Part shown: piece by piece, positions 1 through 11,640 of the stretch
Position numbering within the stretch: position 1 is the first letter of the stretch
Layout: the number at the start of each line of letters is the position of its first letter
DNA from: Tretioscincus oriximinensis
Lineage: Eukaryota; Chordata; Lepidosauria; Squamata; Gymnophthalmidae
Length of the DNA stretch: 64,000 bases
Direction: 5' to 3'
NCBI GenBank assembly: GCA_022410635.1
Contig: JAJVDF010000364.1
Span: forward strand, 879,216 to 943,215
Program-made: the position numbers and the translations under genes
The notes under the pieces: generated by a model
What the model was told of the DNA's origin: nothing
The model's input: the letters and a program-made list of their open reading frames with translations, nothing else
Databases searched by the model: none

Positions 1-59
1 CTTTCACTTTGCCTTTCACTGCATAATGGGGTGCTACCAGCGAAGATATTCCATTGAAA

Positions 60-420
60 GTGAGAACAGACAAAGGAAAGTATTTTCTCACCCAGAGGGT
101 CATCGGCCTGTGGAATTTACTTCCTGAAGAGGTGGCGGTAGCTAACGGCTTGGATAGTTTCAAGACAGGACTAGACAGGTTTATGAACACTAAGGGTATA
201 AATGGATACTAGGAAGGATATCTGGATGTTGCCTCTGGGATGGAGCAACAGGCAGGACTCCTGAAATACCATTTGCAGGGAGTCATGAACAGGCGCATAT
301 TTTGCTTTCCTCTGTTCGGACTGCCCAGGTGCATCTGGTGGGCCTCTGTGTGACACAGAATGCTGGACTTGATGGGCTGTGGCCTGATCCAGTATGGCTC
401 TTCTTATGTTCTTATGCTTT
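60..420 (+). mobile_element. L3/CR1-like LINE, truncated 3' end
   Basis: The stretch carries the decayed ORF2 C-terminal coding region and 3' UTR of a CR1-clade LINE. Marker phrases shared with other copies in this window are 'cagagggtcatcggcctgtg', 'tttacttcctgaagaggtgg', 'gcaacaggcaggactcctga', and the closing 'ttcttatgttcttatg'. It is 5' truncated, as is usual for LINEs, and has no usable reading frame. Homologous copies lie near 5960, 6470 (minus), 11292, 19285, 21855, 59105 (minus), 60490 and 61468. Confidence 0.75.
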
Positions 421-904
421 CAGCCGTATATTCCCCTATTCAATTACCCGAGTGTGGAGGACTTACTTCCTTGCATTATCATTTGCATTTTGCACTTTCT
501 TTGCTTGATTATTAATACATGAAGCAATAGCTTGTGTATGCCATAACCTATCAAACAGCCCAGATCAAGCTTTCAGCACAATCTTGTGCCACTACATACC
601 AAGTGCTTCCAGGTGGGGGCAGTTCATCTGTTTTAAGCAATGGTTGATTCCTGCAGACATATACACTGATAGATGTTTATAGCTGGACCTCTGAGCTAAC
701 TGGTCCCCTCACGTGGAGATGCTGTCTTTCCAAGTGATCAAAACAGATATCTGATTAAATAACAGCCCTTTTCGTTTTCTTCCCAAAAAACAGGTTTCTT
801 TACCTCTTCCTGAATCATCTGACTTAGCTCACTTTGGACGGCTTCCTGTTTTTTCCTTCGCTCTCTTGATGAGTAAAGTCAAACTGTTTTCAAACTACCA
901 GAGG
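421..904. other. Unassigned non-coding stretch
   Basis: AT-rich sequence between two LINE remnants. No long reading frame, RNA gene or clear repeat was recognised here. Confidence 0.4.
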
Positions 905-1052
905 ACGACATTTTTAACAGTTGTGTTTTACGATTTTAATCTTGTGAAGGTCATGGCGACCCAAATTTTTTAATTTTTGTAAGCCACCCTGGACACCTTC
1001 GGGGGGAAAGGGCGGGGTAAAAATCTTTTAAATAAATAAATAAATAAATAAA
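905..1052 (+). mobile_element. L2-type LINE 3' tail
   Basis: The segment ends in 'gtaagccaccctggacacct', a GGGGAAAGGGCGGGGTA-type stretch and then (AAAT)n. This is the same tail as the long L2-type copy ending near 20960. Only the 3' UTR is present. Confidence 0.65.
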
Positions 1053-1072
1053 GAGACAGTCACATACAAGCT

Positions 1073-1719
1073 CTTAGGCCAGGTTCTCATGAGGGGGGGA
1101 AAGGGATCCAAAGCTGTTTGGATCCAAGCTGTCCACAAGCACACAGCAAAGTTCGCTCAGAGAACTGTCTCATAGGTGCAGCTTAGGGCAATTCGCGTTA
1201 AGTGCACTCTGGCGATGATTTTCCCACCTCTTTTCCTGTAGCTGACCTGATCACAGTGAAAAAGTCACCCTGCTTTGCTTCTTTTTTCCCTTGTGAGAAA
1301 CTGNCTGTGCTCACTCTGGGAGAGCAGACAGCCGCACATCTTTTTTTNAAAAAAAATGCCCCTGTCTTGTTAAATAGTAGGGATAGCTTTGAATATAGCT
1401 CCAGACCTAAAAACAGGCCCAAGGAAAGGAGGAGCTGAGATCAGCCTTCGGTTGGAATGCTGAAGCTATGGGGAATAAGAAACGACAATTTGCAGTGTTC
1501 TGATCAGGGAAATAGAGGGGAGAGAAAACCTTTTATAACTTGTTAAAGGGTCTGAAGGCAGAGGAGAGAAAATGTTGCTGCTATTCTACCCTGTCTTGTG
1601 CAGCCGCTGAAATGAAGCCAAAACAGGGCTGTGGAAGAAGAAGAACAGCAAAGTGGATTTTTATTCACTTCTCTTTTCTCCTAACTGTTTCTTTCCACCT
1701 CATGAGAACTCAGCCTTAG
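1073..1719. mobile_element. Non-autonomous DNA transposon with long TIRs
   Basis: The left end reads CTTAGGCCAGGTTCTCATGA and the right end, reverse-complemented, reads CTAAGGCTGAGTTCTCATGA, giving imperfect ~22 bp terminal inverted repeats 647 bp apart. A related end, AGGCCAAGTTCTTATGAGG on the minus strand, occurs near 55015-55035. There is no transposase reading frame inside. A target duplication was not evident, so the superfamily is unassigned. Confidence 0.5.
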
Positions 1720-2300
1720 ACTGTTTTGAATGTCTCTTCAATTCGGTTTCAAAATCAGTAGTTTACAACAGTAGTTCCCTTTTCCAATAGCAGACTGGGG
1801 ATCGTTCCTAAAGATCTTCCCTTTCCCTCAGCACCAATNATGATCCTTGTGGCGCTATTCATGCCAGCTGCAGCACCAATTCTCTCCTCTATCTCACCTC
1901 AAAAAGCTCTGTTTAAATACATTAGNAGACTGCCAATTGCTTAAATGCATTGTATCAATAGAGCGTTCTATTGCTTTAGCGCAAAAGCACTGAAATGGTT
2001 TTTAAAAATGAAAAGGCAAATGTGACGTTTGCTACTGATCTTCTGCTGCTATCATGTTAACCCTCTTGACTTGCAATAAATGACAGCTGCAGAGCTAAGG
2101 AGCAGAAGAGGTGACACCTTTTTAATACAACCCTTCTGCCCATATTGGCACTGCAAACACAGACCAAGGAAGAAGGGCAGTGCCAGTGTGTGAGTGACCA
2201 GCATAAAATTCAGAACAGCACGAGGATGCTTTTGTTTAGGAGGATGTGGTGCAGAAGTCCAGGACAATGGTATTTCAANAGAGAGGTCAGTGTTCAAGGC
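1720..2300. other. Unassigned non-coding stretch
   Basis: No convincing reading frame or repeat was recognised. Single ambiguous bases occur at about 1839 and 1926. Confidence 0.4.
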
Positions 2301-2307
2301 CTGTGTT

Positions 2308-2520
2308 TCTTCTGTGGAGAGGAGTGAGTACCCGCTACTGAACTTTGCTTCAGCCAGCCTACCTGTTTGAAAGCAAAGCAATTGAAACTGGATGAATAGG
2401 TATCATCACAATGTGATGGGGAAGACAGAATGTAAGTTTTCAGGTGAAAAATAGTTTGTAAGCCACATTGAGTCCCTTTGAGTGAGAAAAGCGGGGTATA
2501 AAAACCCAGTTCTTCTTCTT
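2308..2520 (+). mobile_element. SINE with Bov-B-like tail, 5' truncated
   Basis: The body contains 'gagaggagtgagtacccgct' and the 3' tail contains 'gccacattgagtccctttga', 'gagaaaagcggggtataaaa' and a short (TTC)n end. This is the plus-strand orientation of the squamate SINE family found nine or more times here. The tRNA-like head is missing or too diverged to see. Confidence 0.7.
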
Positions 2521-3120
2521 AAATTGGGGTGTGTGAATGCAATTTACTGTTTTAGTCCTGAAACATAGTGGGATGCCATGGCTTACTCTAAGATGGGGGC
2601 TGTTGGCTCAGAGCAGAGTTGTCTGCATTTGGATAACTCATCCTTCCCTTGCCCCTATTCCTGGCTCAGGACACAAGAGCACAAGAAGAGCCCTGCTGAT
2701 CTGTGCCACAGCCCATTTTGCCTCACATAGTGGGCTACCAATTGCATCTACACGCTTTCAAGCAGAAGAAGGCAAAACATGGTGAAGGCATTTTTGTGAT
2801 CATCCACACAATTTCAACTGTTCCAGGCTAGGGGTCCCAACACACTAAAAATCTTGATTGAAGATCTACCAGTGGAGCAGGAGAGGTCCTTAGAGATAAG
2901 GGAAATTTAGAGGGCCAAAATCCATCTTCTGATTTTTCAACTTGGTCTAACAGCCTTTTAAATAGTTCAGTCTTTTTTCAGGTATTTTAAATTACTATGC
3001 TGAGCATGGCTGATTCTAAGGGGAGCCAACATATCTTGGCAAGTGTCCAATGACTATGGTGATAATGACAGTGTTCCTTAAGAAAGACTAGAATGTGTTC
3101 TGGTCTTAGTAACTTGTGTT
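2521..3120. other. Unassigned non-coding stretch
   Basis: Nothing recognisable beyond chance reading frames under 85 codons that lack family features. Confidence 0.4.
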
Positions 3121-3200
3121 CATCATAGAATCATAGAGTTGGAAGGGACCTCCAGGGTCATCGGGTCCAACCCCCTGCTCAATGCAGGACCCATTAAACC
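3121..3200 (-). mobile_element. CR1 LINE 3' end
   Basis: The plus strand reads 'atcatagaatcatagagttg' followed by 'gaagggacctccagggtcat' and 'tccaaccccctgctcaatgc'. This is the reverse complement of the CR1 3' UTR with its short 8-base (ATTCTATG-type) terminal repeat, a hallmark of CR1. Only the last ~80 bp remain. Confidence 0.8.
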
Positions 3201-3481
3201 ATTAGTTAAAACTAGCCTGACCTTTGTTTATCTCAAGGACTACAGTAATGGTTCCATAATGAAAAAGCATAACAGTGTCTAGGAGGCAGTCATTTTCTCC
3301 AACCTGTGTATTATTCTGAAGCTGTTTTCTGGCACCAGCCACAGTTTGTCCTGCTAAGTTCTCTCTCTTTGATAATCCATTCTTTTTTAAAGTCATCTTC
3401 AAAACCTTGTCTGTTTTGTGCTGAAAGTAGGTGGCACAGTGAGTACCCTAGAAAGAGGACAGTCATAGGTTTGATCCGTTT

Positions 3482-3890
3482 GTGCCACATTCAGGCCACT
3501 CTCAAGTAATGGCATCGCACCCTCGTGCAAAAATTCTACCAAGTTGGTAGCAATATCACCTTCAATCTCCCCCATGAGGTCACACATGTACAGTGACCCA
3601 CTCACTAAAAAAGTCAGTTGTTGCGGAATTTCTAGCCACCGCAGCCTGTGCAATTCAAATCCAAAAGAAAAGTTCATAAGGAAACCTGGAACTGTGAAGT
3701 TGGCAAATCTCAGAGTGACATGTAAAAGTTCATTGGCTCCTGGCTTGCAGAGGTGTTTTGGAATTGTAGGAAAGCTCGCAGTGAATGCTGGGAATCATAG
3801 GAAGGCAAGTGCAGCAATGTCATGTGATGAGATTCCTAGACTGTTGGAGAAGTGTGGAAGATAGGCAAGTACAGATCACGAATATATATT
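3482..3890 (+). mobile_element. Mobile family X, copy 1 (non-autonomous)
   Basis: This segment aligns by eye with others at 7446, 41095, 43085, 49330 and, inverted, 46555. Shared phrases are 'accaagttggtagcaatatc', 'catgaggtcacacatgtaca', 'gtgacccactcactaaaaaa' and a later 'gcagcaatgtcatgtgatga'. A plus-strand frame over part of it (3544-3864) has no recognised domain and is treated as chance. The class is unknown; short non-autonomous DNA transposon is the favoured guess. Confidence 0.55.
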
Positions 3891-4129
3891 TAAAAGAAAT
3901 AGCGAGGCAAACTCTGAGGTGAGGGAGGAAGGGCCTTAGATACCTCAGTGGTAAAAGGTAGTCAAGGCAGCTACCTCCACTAGGTATGGGAGACAATCAT
4001 CAGTCTACCTGCAGGTTTGCTCCCCTATTTTGTTAAATTTTCACTTGTAGCAACCAAAAAATGAACCAAGTAGCTACCAATTTTCCTTTGTTGCTTTTTT
4101 GTATACTTGGCTGATTTCCGGACAGTTTA

Positions 4130-4297
4130 GGGTTGTTAGATAAAATCTGGNGTAGAAGTTCACACTTTTAATGGCTATAAAAGATAATTTTTCACCAGGT
4201 GCACCTTCTAATNGCTAGGGTTTTTTTGGGTGGGGGAATCACTTTTTAACACCCATTAAAGGTGAAAACTACTATCCCAATTTTTATCTGGTAACCC
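4130..4297. mobile_element. Small foldback MITE
   Basis: The left end GGTTGTTAGATAAAATCTGG mirrors the right end, whose reverse complement reads GGTTACCAGATAAAAATTGG. An inner pair, 'cttttaatggctataaaag' and 'aacacccattaaaggtgaaa', extends the hairpin. A related copy, interrupted by another element, lies at 34148-34462. Confidence 0.5.
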
Positions 4298-5955
4298 AAA
4301 GATGTACAGTACATGGGTCCATAATGAAACAAGGTGACAGACACAAGGTAAGTGTTACTATTATGGGGAACCTGGCATTGTGCTGTGAAATTATGGGATA
4401 TTACCTCACTATCCTATCTGTCACTCCCAGGTTTTAGCCTATGTCTTTTACTGACCACATTGCTCCCTCAAATTATTGTGTTGTTTCTGCAAAACTAGAT
4501 ACTCATATTCCTTTTGAGAGTTTTGCTGTTGCCATTTTCTTTGCGCCCTAACCTGCTCTTTTGCTTTGGAATAGTGATTAGTTGGCCATGCACCAAGTTC
4601 CACCATCCTATTTTGCGCAGCCAAGTTTCCCACGTTTTTCACTCTGAAATCAGATATTCAAAGTATCTCAAATTATTAAGGAGATTTTTGAAACAAGATT
4701 CTTGTGCTGGTTCTGTTGCTTATGTTTTTGATGTATTCTTCTGCTCCTCCATCACTTCCATGAAGATATGCAATTCCACTCTCAGGAAGATTCACCTGCT
4801 GGCATCACCTGCTGGCATCACCTGCTGCCCCTATTATACCCATTATTCTTAAGGTGACCTTCATCCCATTGTGTTGAAAGGATTCTTTCTTGAATCACCG
4901 GAATGAGCTTCGGTTGTGATGTAACTGCCTAGGCAGAAATGGTCTCTTGTTGCTCTCTTTAATAAACATTCCATCCTTCAGCAAAATCGATGATGATGAA
5001 GATGATGATAAATGCACTCCTTGAACCAATGTTTTCAAATCCCATAGTTAGAAAAGGTGTAGCTCAACACAGAATCTGGTTTCAGTCTATGTGCTATTTG
5101 AACTTTAGTGTATCCCATGGTTAGTTTTCAGCCTCAAGGACGAGAAGTTCAAACTAGTTTTCTTGATAACCCCAAATGTCATGATCTCACCTGCTGAACC
5201 AGCTATAAGGANGCAACACACTCCCTCTCCCCCATATGCAACTAGCAATAAAATTCAGAAAATTATGGAGCATTCTAGGGCACGGTTCCAGGAAGAGGTG
5301 AATTAGGGGGGGAGGTTCTCTTTAAAGTATCATTTAAGTGAACAAGATCGTTGAATTTTCCATGTTGCAGCAGAAATTGTTGCATGTTGCACCTCTTTTG
5401 TATTAGCAAATGTCACGGATTAGGGATGACTGCAGGGGGAAAAATGATGGGCACTCAACAAAATCTTCTTCTTGCCATAAATTAGGCCCTGTGCATGTGT
5501 TTTTTCTCTCTCCCTTGTGCTGTGTGTGGGAGTTGATGGCATCAACTTTGTGAAATCTCAGCACATGCCAAGAACAGCTGGAGAAGTTTAAACAAGTCCT
5601 GGGTGAGGTGAGTTTCATGGGCTTGGCAGCGACTGAAATTAGAAGAGTAAGTAACCATGGCTAGTTGCTATCCCAGGAGTATCAGATGCAGTAGGCTGCA
5701 TCTGGAACCTCTGTACACTGATGGCGACTTCCTCTGTGCAAAGNGAGTTCAAGGGAGCGAGGAAAAAGAGATGCATTCTCCTCTTTTCCAGTGGCGCTTG
5801 TTTAAAAGCAGCACAATGTTGGTTTCACTAATTATGTGAACATGAAAGGGTGTGTGTTTACAGCATAAAATACTCATGATGTAAGAAGAAGAACCTTGCG
5901 TGCAGGCTGTAGTCCTCTGTGCCAAAAATTGCAGAAGGTGGATTGTGTTAAAATT
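4298..5955. other. Unassigned non-coding stretch
   Basis: No gene or clear repeat was recognised. A short direct repeat 'cacctgctggcat' is tandem near 4793-4820, and a degenerate GAT run lies near 4990-5010. Confidence 0.4.
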
Positions 5956-5959
5956 ACAG

Positions 5960-6250
5960 CCTGGATAGCTTTAAGACAACTAGCAGCTTAGATAGCGTTA
6001 AGATGGGATAAGACAAGTCCATTGAAGCCAAGGGTATAAATAGCTACTAGGGTGGATCTATTGATAATGCCTCCGAAATGGAGCAACATGCAGGATTCCT
6101 GAACTACCATTTGCAGGGAGTGGAGAACAGGTGAGGGTTTTGCCCTCTTCTGCTTCAGACTGCCTGAATGCAATTTGTGGGCTACTGTGCAGGACAGAAT
6201 GCTGGACTAGATGGGGCCTGGCCCCATTCATCTCCTCCTTTGTCCTTTAC
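5960..6250 (+). mobile_element. L3/CR1-like LINE 3' end
   Basis: Shared 3' UTR phrases are 'gagcaacatgcaggattcct', 'ccatttgcagggagtggaga' and 'gacagaatgctggactagat'. It is truncated and decayed. It converges with the minus-strand copy at 6470-6900. Confidence 0.75.
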
Positions 6251-6469
6251 ACTTTGGTGGACCCTTTGAAGTTTTTTAAGATCTGTCTTGATTTTGGACC
6301 ACATAGCCCTGTAGCCCTGGGTGGGTGACTATGGTAGTGGGACTTATCACAGTTCTATGCCACTTAACTAGACATTTCTACAATTCTTCCTAACCAGTTG
6401 GGTGGTGTAGAGACGTTATCGCCATAATGGCACTTATTTAGCTATAGACAAGACGGGCCCTGCTGAATC

Positions 6470-6900
6470 AGCTCACAGCCCATTCAGTTCAGCATGTTGT
6501 CTCACTGGAGGCAGTATCAAGGCATCCATCTCAGTATCTATTGATACCTTTGGCTTTCATGAATTTGTCTAATTCTATCTTAAAGCTATCCAGGCTGCTA
6601 GCTACCACCACTATCTCTTCTAGAAGTAAATTCCATTGACCAATGAGCTTCTGGGTAAAAAAGAAAACAAAAACTTTCCTAATCTGCCTTATTCTTCTGC
6701 CCATCAGCTTCCAAGAGAGCCCCATGGTTCTAATGTTGTGTGTNAGAGAAAATACTTTTTCTCTATTTTATACATTTAAATTAGATAGCCTCTTAAGCAC
6801 TGCCTTTCCAAAGCTGAAGAGACCCCATGATTTCTTAAGGGGGATGTTCCAGGTAAAGTGAGAACAGCCTAATCCCTTCAAAAAGCATGGAAACTGTTTA
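6470..6900 (-). mobile_element. L3/CR1-like LINE, ORF2 C-terminus and 3' UTR
   Basis: The reverse complement carries the C-terminal ORF2 coding region: a SWKLMGRRIRQIRK-like stretch, then an 'IGQWNLLLEE'-type motif near 6600-6660. The matching motifs in the 61468 copy are HSLKLMGRR and SLWNLFPEE. Stops and one ambiguous base (near 6744) interrupt the frame. Confidence 0.75.
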
Positions 6901-7445
6901 CAAATACAATGAGACTGATCTAAACCAGTGCCATGTTAGGGTTTTGAAGGAAATGAAAACCAATGTTTTTAAAAAACCAGTAATATCAGAAGGTACATTC
7001 ACATGCTGTTGTTTTTTACTGCTCTCTTAGCATGATTCTGCCGGATGTGTCACATTTAATTGTGGTAGCACTATCATTGAACTGTGCTTTTTCCAGTTAC
7101 GAGTAGTGGTTTTATGCAGTTTCCACACTACAGACAACCCTTGATTTTACATGAGAATAAAATCCCCGCTTATAGCCTTACAAACCTGGGCAAATTTAAA
7201 GGAAAAATGACCTTTACCTGGCTACAAGGGAAGCCAGGAGACAATGACAGAAGGGATAGAGATCAGCCCATCAAAAGTTAGGACATATGGCAGAGCTTCG
7301 TAAGAGATGTAGGCGAATTCACATGGAAGGAAAGGCAATCTCTCCATGCTTGTGGACAGCCAATGATGACAGTGTAAATTCTTTACAGAAATAGTATTAT
7401 AAAAGACAGTTCTGCAGTTGCTTCCCGTTTCTCCCATTAGCAGCA
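6901..7445. other. Unassigned non-coding stretch
   Basis: No supported feature was seen. The A/T-rich sequence lies between a LINE remnant and a family X copy. Confidence 0.4.
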
Positions 7446-7960
7446 NAGGCAGTGTTCCCATGAAGGATTTTTACCGAGATGGTAGCAACATCATGTGGAA
7501 TCTGCCACATCAGTTCATGTAAGTTCAATGACCCATTTGCTAAAAAAGCCTATGGTCTTGAATTTTCCAGCCACCNCNGTTTTTCCCATTACATCATGGA
7601 TTTCTCTAAAATCTGAAAAATGGGGGCATTTGTTAATGAGGGCTTATGATATCTCAAGACCAAATGTGTAATTTCATTGGCTCTTGAGAGGGGGAGGGGG
7701 AGAGGAGGAGGGAGAAGTAGAGGGAGGACTGCAGACACATACNTGCAATGTAACGGGAATAAAANATATATGTAATGGGAATAGCATGTTCTCGCCATAT
7801 TCCTAATGTGGAATGTGAAAGGTAGGTGGGGCAGAATTNTGAATGTGTTTTTCCAGATTTAAATGAAATAGTGAAATAAAATATGTTGTGGGGGAAATCC
7901 TTGGATTCACAGAGAGACCGGCCAAAATGCAGTTGGCCCTCTTCCATTGTTTCAGAAGCT
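7446..7960 (+). mobile_element. Mobile family X, copy 2
   Basis: Shares 'gagatggtagcaacatcatg', 'acccatttgctaaaaaagcc' and 'aattttccagccacc' with copy 1. A purine-rich insert (GGGAGG runs) lies near 7687-7730. No transposase frame is present. Confidence 0.5.
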
Positions 7961-9074
7961 ATGTTCCCACCGAATAATTATCCAATGTTACATAATCAAT
8001 GATTCAAAATAAATCTCATTACTTGCTGCATATGAATTGGGAGGCTTCACATGGCACACATATNAAGGGAGAACAAATCAAGATCTTGAAGTTGTTTACC
8101 AGGCCATTGAAGCTGGACTGGTGGAACACACACACAGTCTGCTCTGTTAGTGTCTTCACTTCCATGGTGTGATGAATTCTTCTACTACTGTATATGTATG
8201 TATATTATAATTGTACATACATATACATACATTATAATTGTATGTAGACATGTGTACAATCGAAAACACTGTCCTTAGATATATTTTTTTTCAAGGTAGA
8301 AGGGTGTCTGTTGGAGGAAAGTTTCCAAGTGCCCTACTTAGTTCTGCTATCCAAAATATGTACGCCCTTTCAAAATTCCTGCCTTTTCAAGAAATCTACC
8401 TGGGCATGAAATACGGCTGTTTTTGTCTGGGCTGGCAGAATAATTTAAGGAAAATAAATAAAAACGTATTCTGTGTTGGGAAAATCCCAGATAATAAAGT
8501 CCTGTCAGGAGCTGCAATTAAACAAGGAACTTACTCTGTAGTTTGTTCCACATAACAACTAGAACANATCTGATTTGCACCTACCTTGTGATCATGAGGT
8601 CCTCAGTGCTTAATGTTTCAAGGAAGTACAAAATGTTGTTATCTTTATTTATTAGTTCAGGAAACTATAAGAATGCTGAATGTTTCAGGATCCCAGATTG
8701 TTCTTTGCTTAACTTAAGAAATGGGTGTCCGCTTTCACCAGCACAAAGTACCTTTGAAGCAACTTCTGAAGCTGGTTTGTAACAGGTTTGTCATAGATGT
8801 ATCTCTGAAACAGGACAAATTTTCCTACCCTGCACTGAGGCATATCAGAAAATGGTGGTGAAGAGATCCCCACAGATCCCTTGTCTATCTGTCTAAAACT
8901 GCCACTTCTTCTGGAAGTGGGGATCCTCATGCTAAGATGGCTGATTAAAGACTACTAGAGTAGAAAAATCCCAACCAAAAGAGAATTGTCTTGCATTAAA
9001 ACACCTTTGCATCAAATCTGCCAATCTCTCCTTATTGAGACTTTGACAAGACGAAAGAGATATTTTGTCTTGTC
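7961..9074. other. Unassigned stretch with small palindromes
   Basis: A dyad of (ATGT)/(ACAT) repeats lies at about 8195-8250. A second dyad, CTTTGACAAGAC with GTCTTGTCAAAG, sits at about 9040-9080 next to the SINE start. The 8238-8555 reading frame has no recognised family. Confidence 0.45.
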
Positions 9075-9362
9075 AAAGGCACAAATGGCACAGTCACTAA
9101 GGAGAAGGTCTCTCAACTGAGAAATCGTGTTTCAAGGCCGTGTGTTGGACAGGGGGAGGGGTGAGCATCTTCTACTATCCTGNAGCTCTAGCAACCCAGC
9201 TATTCAAAAGCTAAAATTGTAAGAAATTGTAACTGACTGCAACTAGATAAATGGGAACCACCATAGCCTGGTGGGGAAGATAGAATGTAAGCCTTCGGGC
9301 AAATAGTATCCTTTTAAGCCGCTTTGAGTCCCTTTCGGTGAGAAAAGCAGGGTATGAAACCA
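9075..9362 (+). mobile_element. tRNA-derived SINE with Bov-B-like tail
   Basis: The head keeps a degenerate pol III A box ('ggcacagtcactaagg') and B box ('gtgtttcaaggcc'). The body carries 'gaaccaccatagcctggtgg'. The tail carries 'gccgctttgagtccctttcg' and 'gagaaaagcagggtatgaaa'. It is nearly full length but lacks a long (TTC)n end. Confidence 0.8.
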
Positions 9363-10098
9363 TATTACTGAATTTCAGCCCCTTGATTTAGCTAGCAGCT
9401 ATTTTACCATTTTTTAAAAGTTCTTCTNTACCTACTTAAACGTCACTGAAGTTGCATCAGGTTGCTGTTTTATTCCTGTGTAGGATGTTATATATATATA
9501 TATAAAGCCACTGAAGAAGCCCATAATTTGTTGTTGGTTGAAATGCATCTGGCTGACCTTGTGACCCACTGGATGTTTGCCTGCACCCCACATGGACATT
9601 TTCACTTAATTTTATACATTTTGGATTGTATCAAGTTGTTTCATTTTATATATGCAATGCACTACTAACTGTTCTGCAATATTGGCAACCTTTTACTTTT
9701 TTGAATAGTTTTGTTTAATTTAGAGATGAAACAAATATTTAAACCCCTTACATTTTTNTCTCTCTCATTTATATTACCCTTTACCCTCAAAAGTTCCTCT
9801 TTTAAGATTTTCCATCACAAGACTAAATAGTAGTTCTAGAGAATAATGAGATGGTAGATAGATAAACAGATCAGNGAAGAGGTCAGGCTTCTTATCATAT
9901 CATAAGAATCTGGACTTAAGGGCAGCAGTTCATAATGTCACACTACATAAAGAACTGTTTAAATACTGTTTATGTACGTGGTTTCCTATGGCCACAAGTA
10001 ATATCAATCTGTTTTGCATGAATGTCATGTGGCTTGATGCATACATGAGGCCCCAATTTCAAGGCTTAAAACCAAGTAGCCAAATTCTTCATATAGAC
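9363..10098. other. Unassigned non-coding stretch
   Basis: A short (TA)n run lies near 9490-9505. No gene or repeat family was recognised. Confidence 0.4.
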
Positions 10099-10285
10099 CC
10101 CGGGTTCCCAACGTGGGGTGCACACCCCATAGGGGGGCAATTCGAGAATTTGCAAGCTTGTTTAGACCATGTGAATAGTTTATTTTTTGAATAATAAGAA
10201 TTATACATTATTGGAGGGGGGGAGGGCATCAGGATTCTAGAGATGCTTAGGTGGGGCATGGCCAAAAAAAGTTTGGGAACCACTG
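10099..10285. mobile_element. hAT-like MITE
   Basis: The left end CGGGTTCCCAACGTGGGG and the right end, reverse-complemented CAGTGGTTCCCAAAC, give hAT-style termini of the CAG-GGTTCCCAA type. An imperfect 8 bp flank (atatagac / atacagcc, 6 of 8) fits a decayed hAT target duplication. It is 187 bp long and non-coding. Confidence 0.6.
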
Positions 10286-10514
10286 ATACAGCCACTTTGG
10301 CAAGATGACAGAAATTCTCTTTGATTTAGAATTTCAGGAACACAGCAGGAGAACCAGTGTTGTATACTGGCTAAAGAAACACATTCGATGGGGAACTGTT
10401 CTTGCAGTAACTTTTGAAGCTACAAATCAGCAACAAAGCTACTATTGGGTAATGCTGGTTGGACACTTATCACAACTGGACCAGAAAGAAACACACTGAT
10501 TGCCAATTCTTTGC

Positions 10515-11640
10515 CAAAATACAGATATTTTCTCTATCAGGACCAGAAGTCATTCCTTAAAACTGATGGGTAGAACAGTTAACGATAAACAATCAAAGAG
10601 ACACAGATTCAAGTATACAAACATACAAGTTACTGTATCCCCTTAAGAAGTCAAGTATATACTTTCATTCCACCATGTATATGTCTGGTACAGCATAAAA
10701 CCTTGTATATTACAAGGATATAATTTATTCATTCACTAGTAACAAATCAGCAATCCATAACATATGAACAATATTTCATAGCTCCAGCTGGTTCACATTG
10801 CCTACATGGCTAGGAACAGGGATGTCTTAACATCTTAATTTTTGTTCTAGCCTGTAAGCCATTGATGAAGACTACGGTCGAAAACATCCTGTATAATCGC
10901 ACGAAAGCTGTTCGCATTACAAGACTGACCAGACCCATCTCCATCAGCACTGTGTTTATGCTTGACTATTAATGTTAATGTTCGACTATTAACTCTCTTT
11001 GTGTGAGATATACTGTTGGGCTTTATACACAGTTATATATTGATGAGCAAGAGAGACATCTATCTCTACGTGTCTATGGACAGTATATTAAGAACAAGGA
11101 TAAACGGGGGCTGAATTGATTATATGAAAAGAAAAAGTACGATTGATATTGTTTAGACTGTTGTCTATATGATGTAGGCTTTTTTATTGTTCATATGTTA
11201 TGGATTGATGATTTGTTACTAGCAAATGAATAAATTATATCCTTGTAATGTACAATGTTTTATGCTATAGCACATACAGTATATATGTGTTGGGCAGAAT
11301 AGTTAAGACAGACAAGGGAAAGTATGTTTTCAGCCAGAGGGTCATTGGTATATGGAATTTACTTCCAAAAGAGGTGGTGGTAGCTAGAAGCTTGTAGAGA
11401 TTTAAGATAGGATTAGACACATTCAGGGAAGTCAAATGTATCAGTAGCTACAAGGATGAATGTCTTGTTACAGCCTTCAAGATAGAGCAACAGGCCATAT
11501 TCCTGAAATAGGCAAGAGGTATCCCTTCTTCATGAGACTGCCCTTGTGTAATTGGTGATCCACTGTGTGAGACAGAATGCTGAACTAGATGGGCCATGGT
11601 TCAATTCAGCAGGACTCTTCTTACGTTCTTATGATCAGAT
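10515..11640 (+). mobile_element. L3/CR1-like LINE 3' end split by an insertion
   Basis: The left piece (10515-10582) encodes the 'RTRSHSLKLMGR'-type motif in decayed form ('ggaccagaagtcattcctta'). The right piece (11292-11640) resumes at 'gggcagaatagttaagacag' and continues through 'ttacttccaaaagaggtggt' to the 3' terminus 'ttcttacgttcttatg'. The join is duplicated around the 709 bp insertion, so the LINE came first. Confidence 0.7.
10583..11291. mobile_element. 709 bp insertion with ~100 bp inverted arms
   Basis: Flanks gggtagaacagttaa (10568-10582) and gggcagaatagttaa (11292-11306) form a 15 bp duplication with two differences. Inside, 10676-10773 and 11187-11290 are ~100 bp inverted copies of each other, with 'ttacaaggatataatttatt' on the left matching the reverse complement of the right. 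Between them (10862-10883) lies TTGATGA-A-GAC-TACG-GTC-GAAA, which resembles a hammerhead core with C3 changed to U. No protein is encoded. A long, variable duplication with inverted arms suggests a Penelope-like or other retroelement relic. Confidence 0.5.

Noticed and set aside
8238..8555. 105-codon plus-strand frame as a small gene
   Set aside because: No domain, and no supporting context such as a conserved neighbour or splice structure; the length is within chance for AT-rich DNA.
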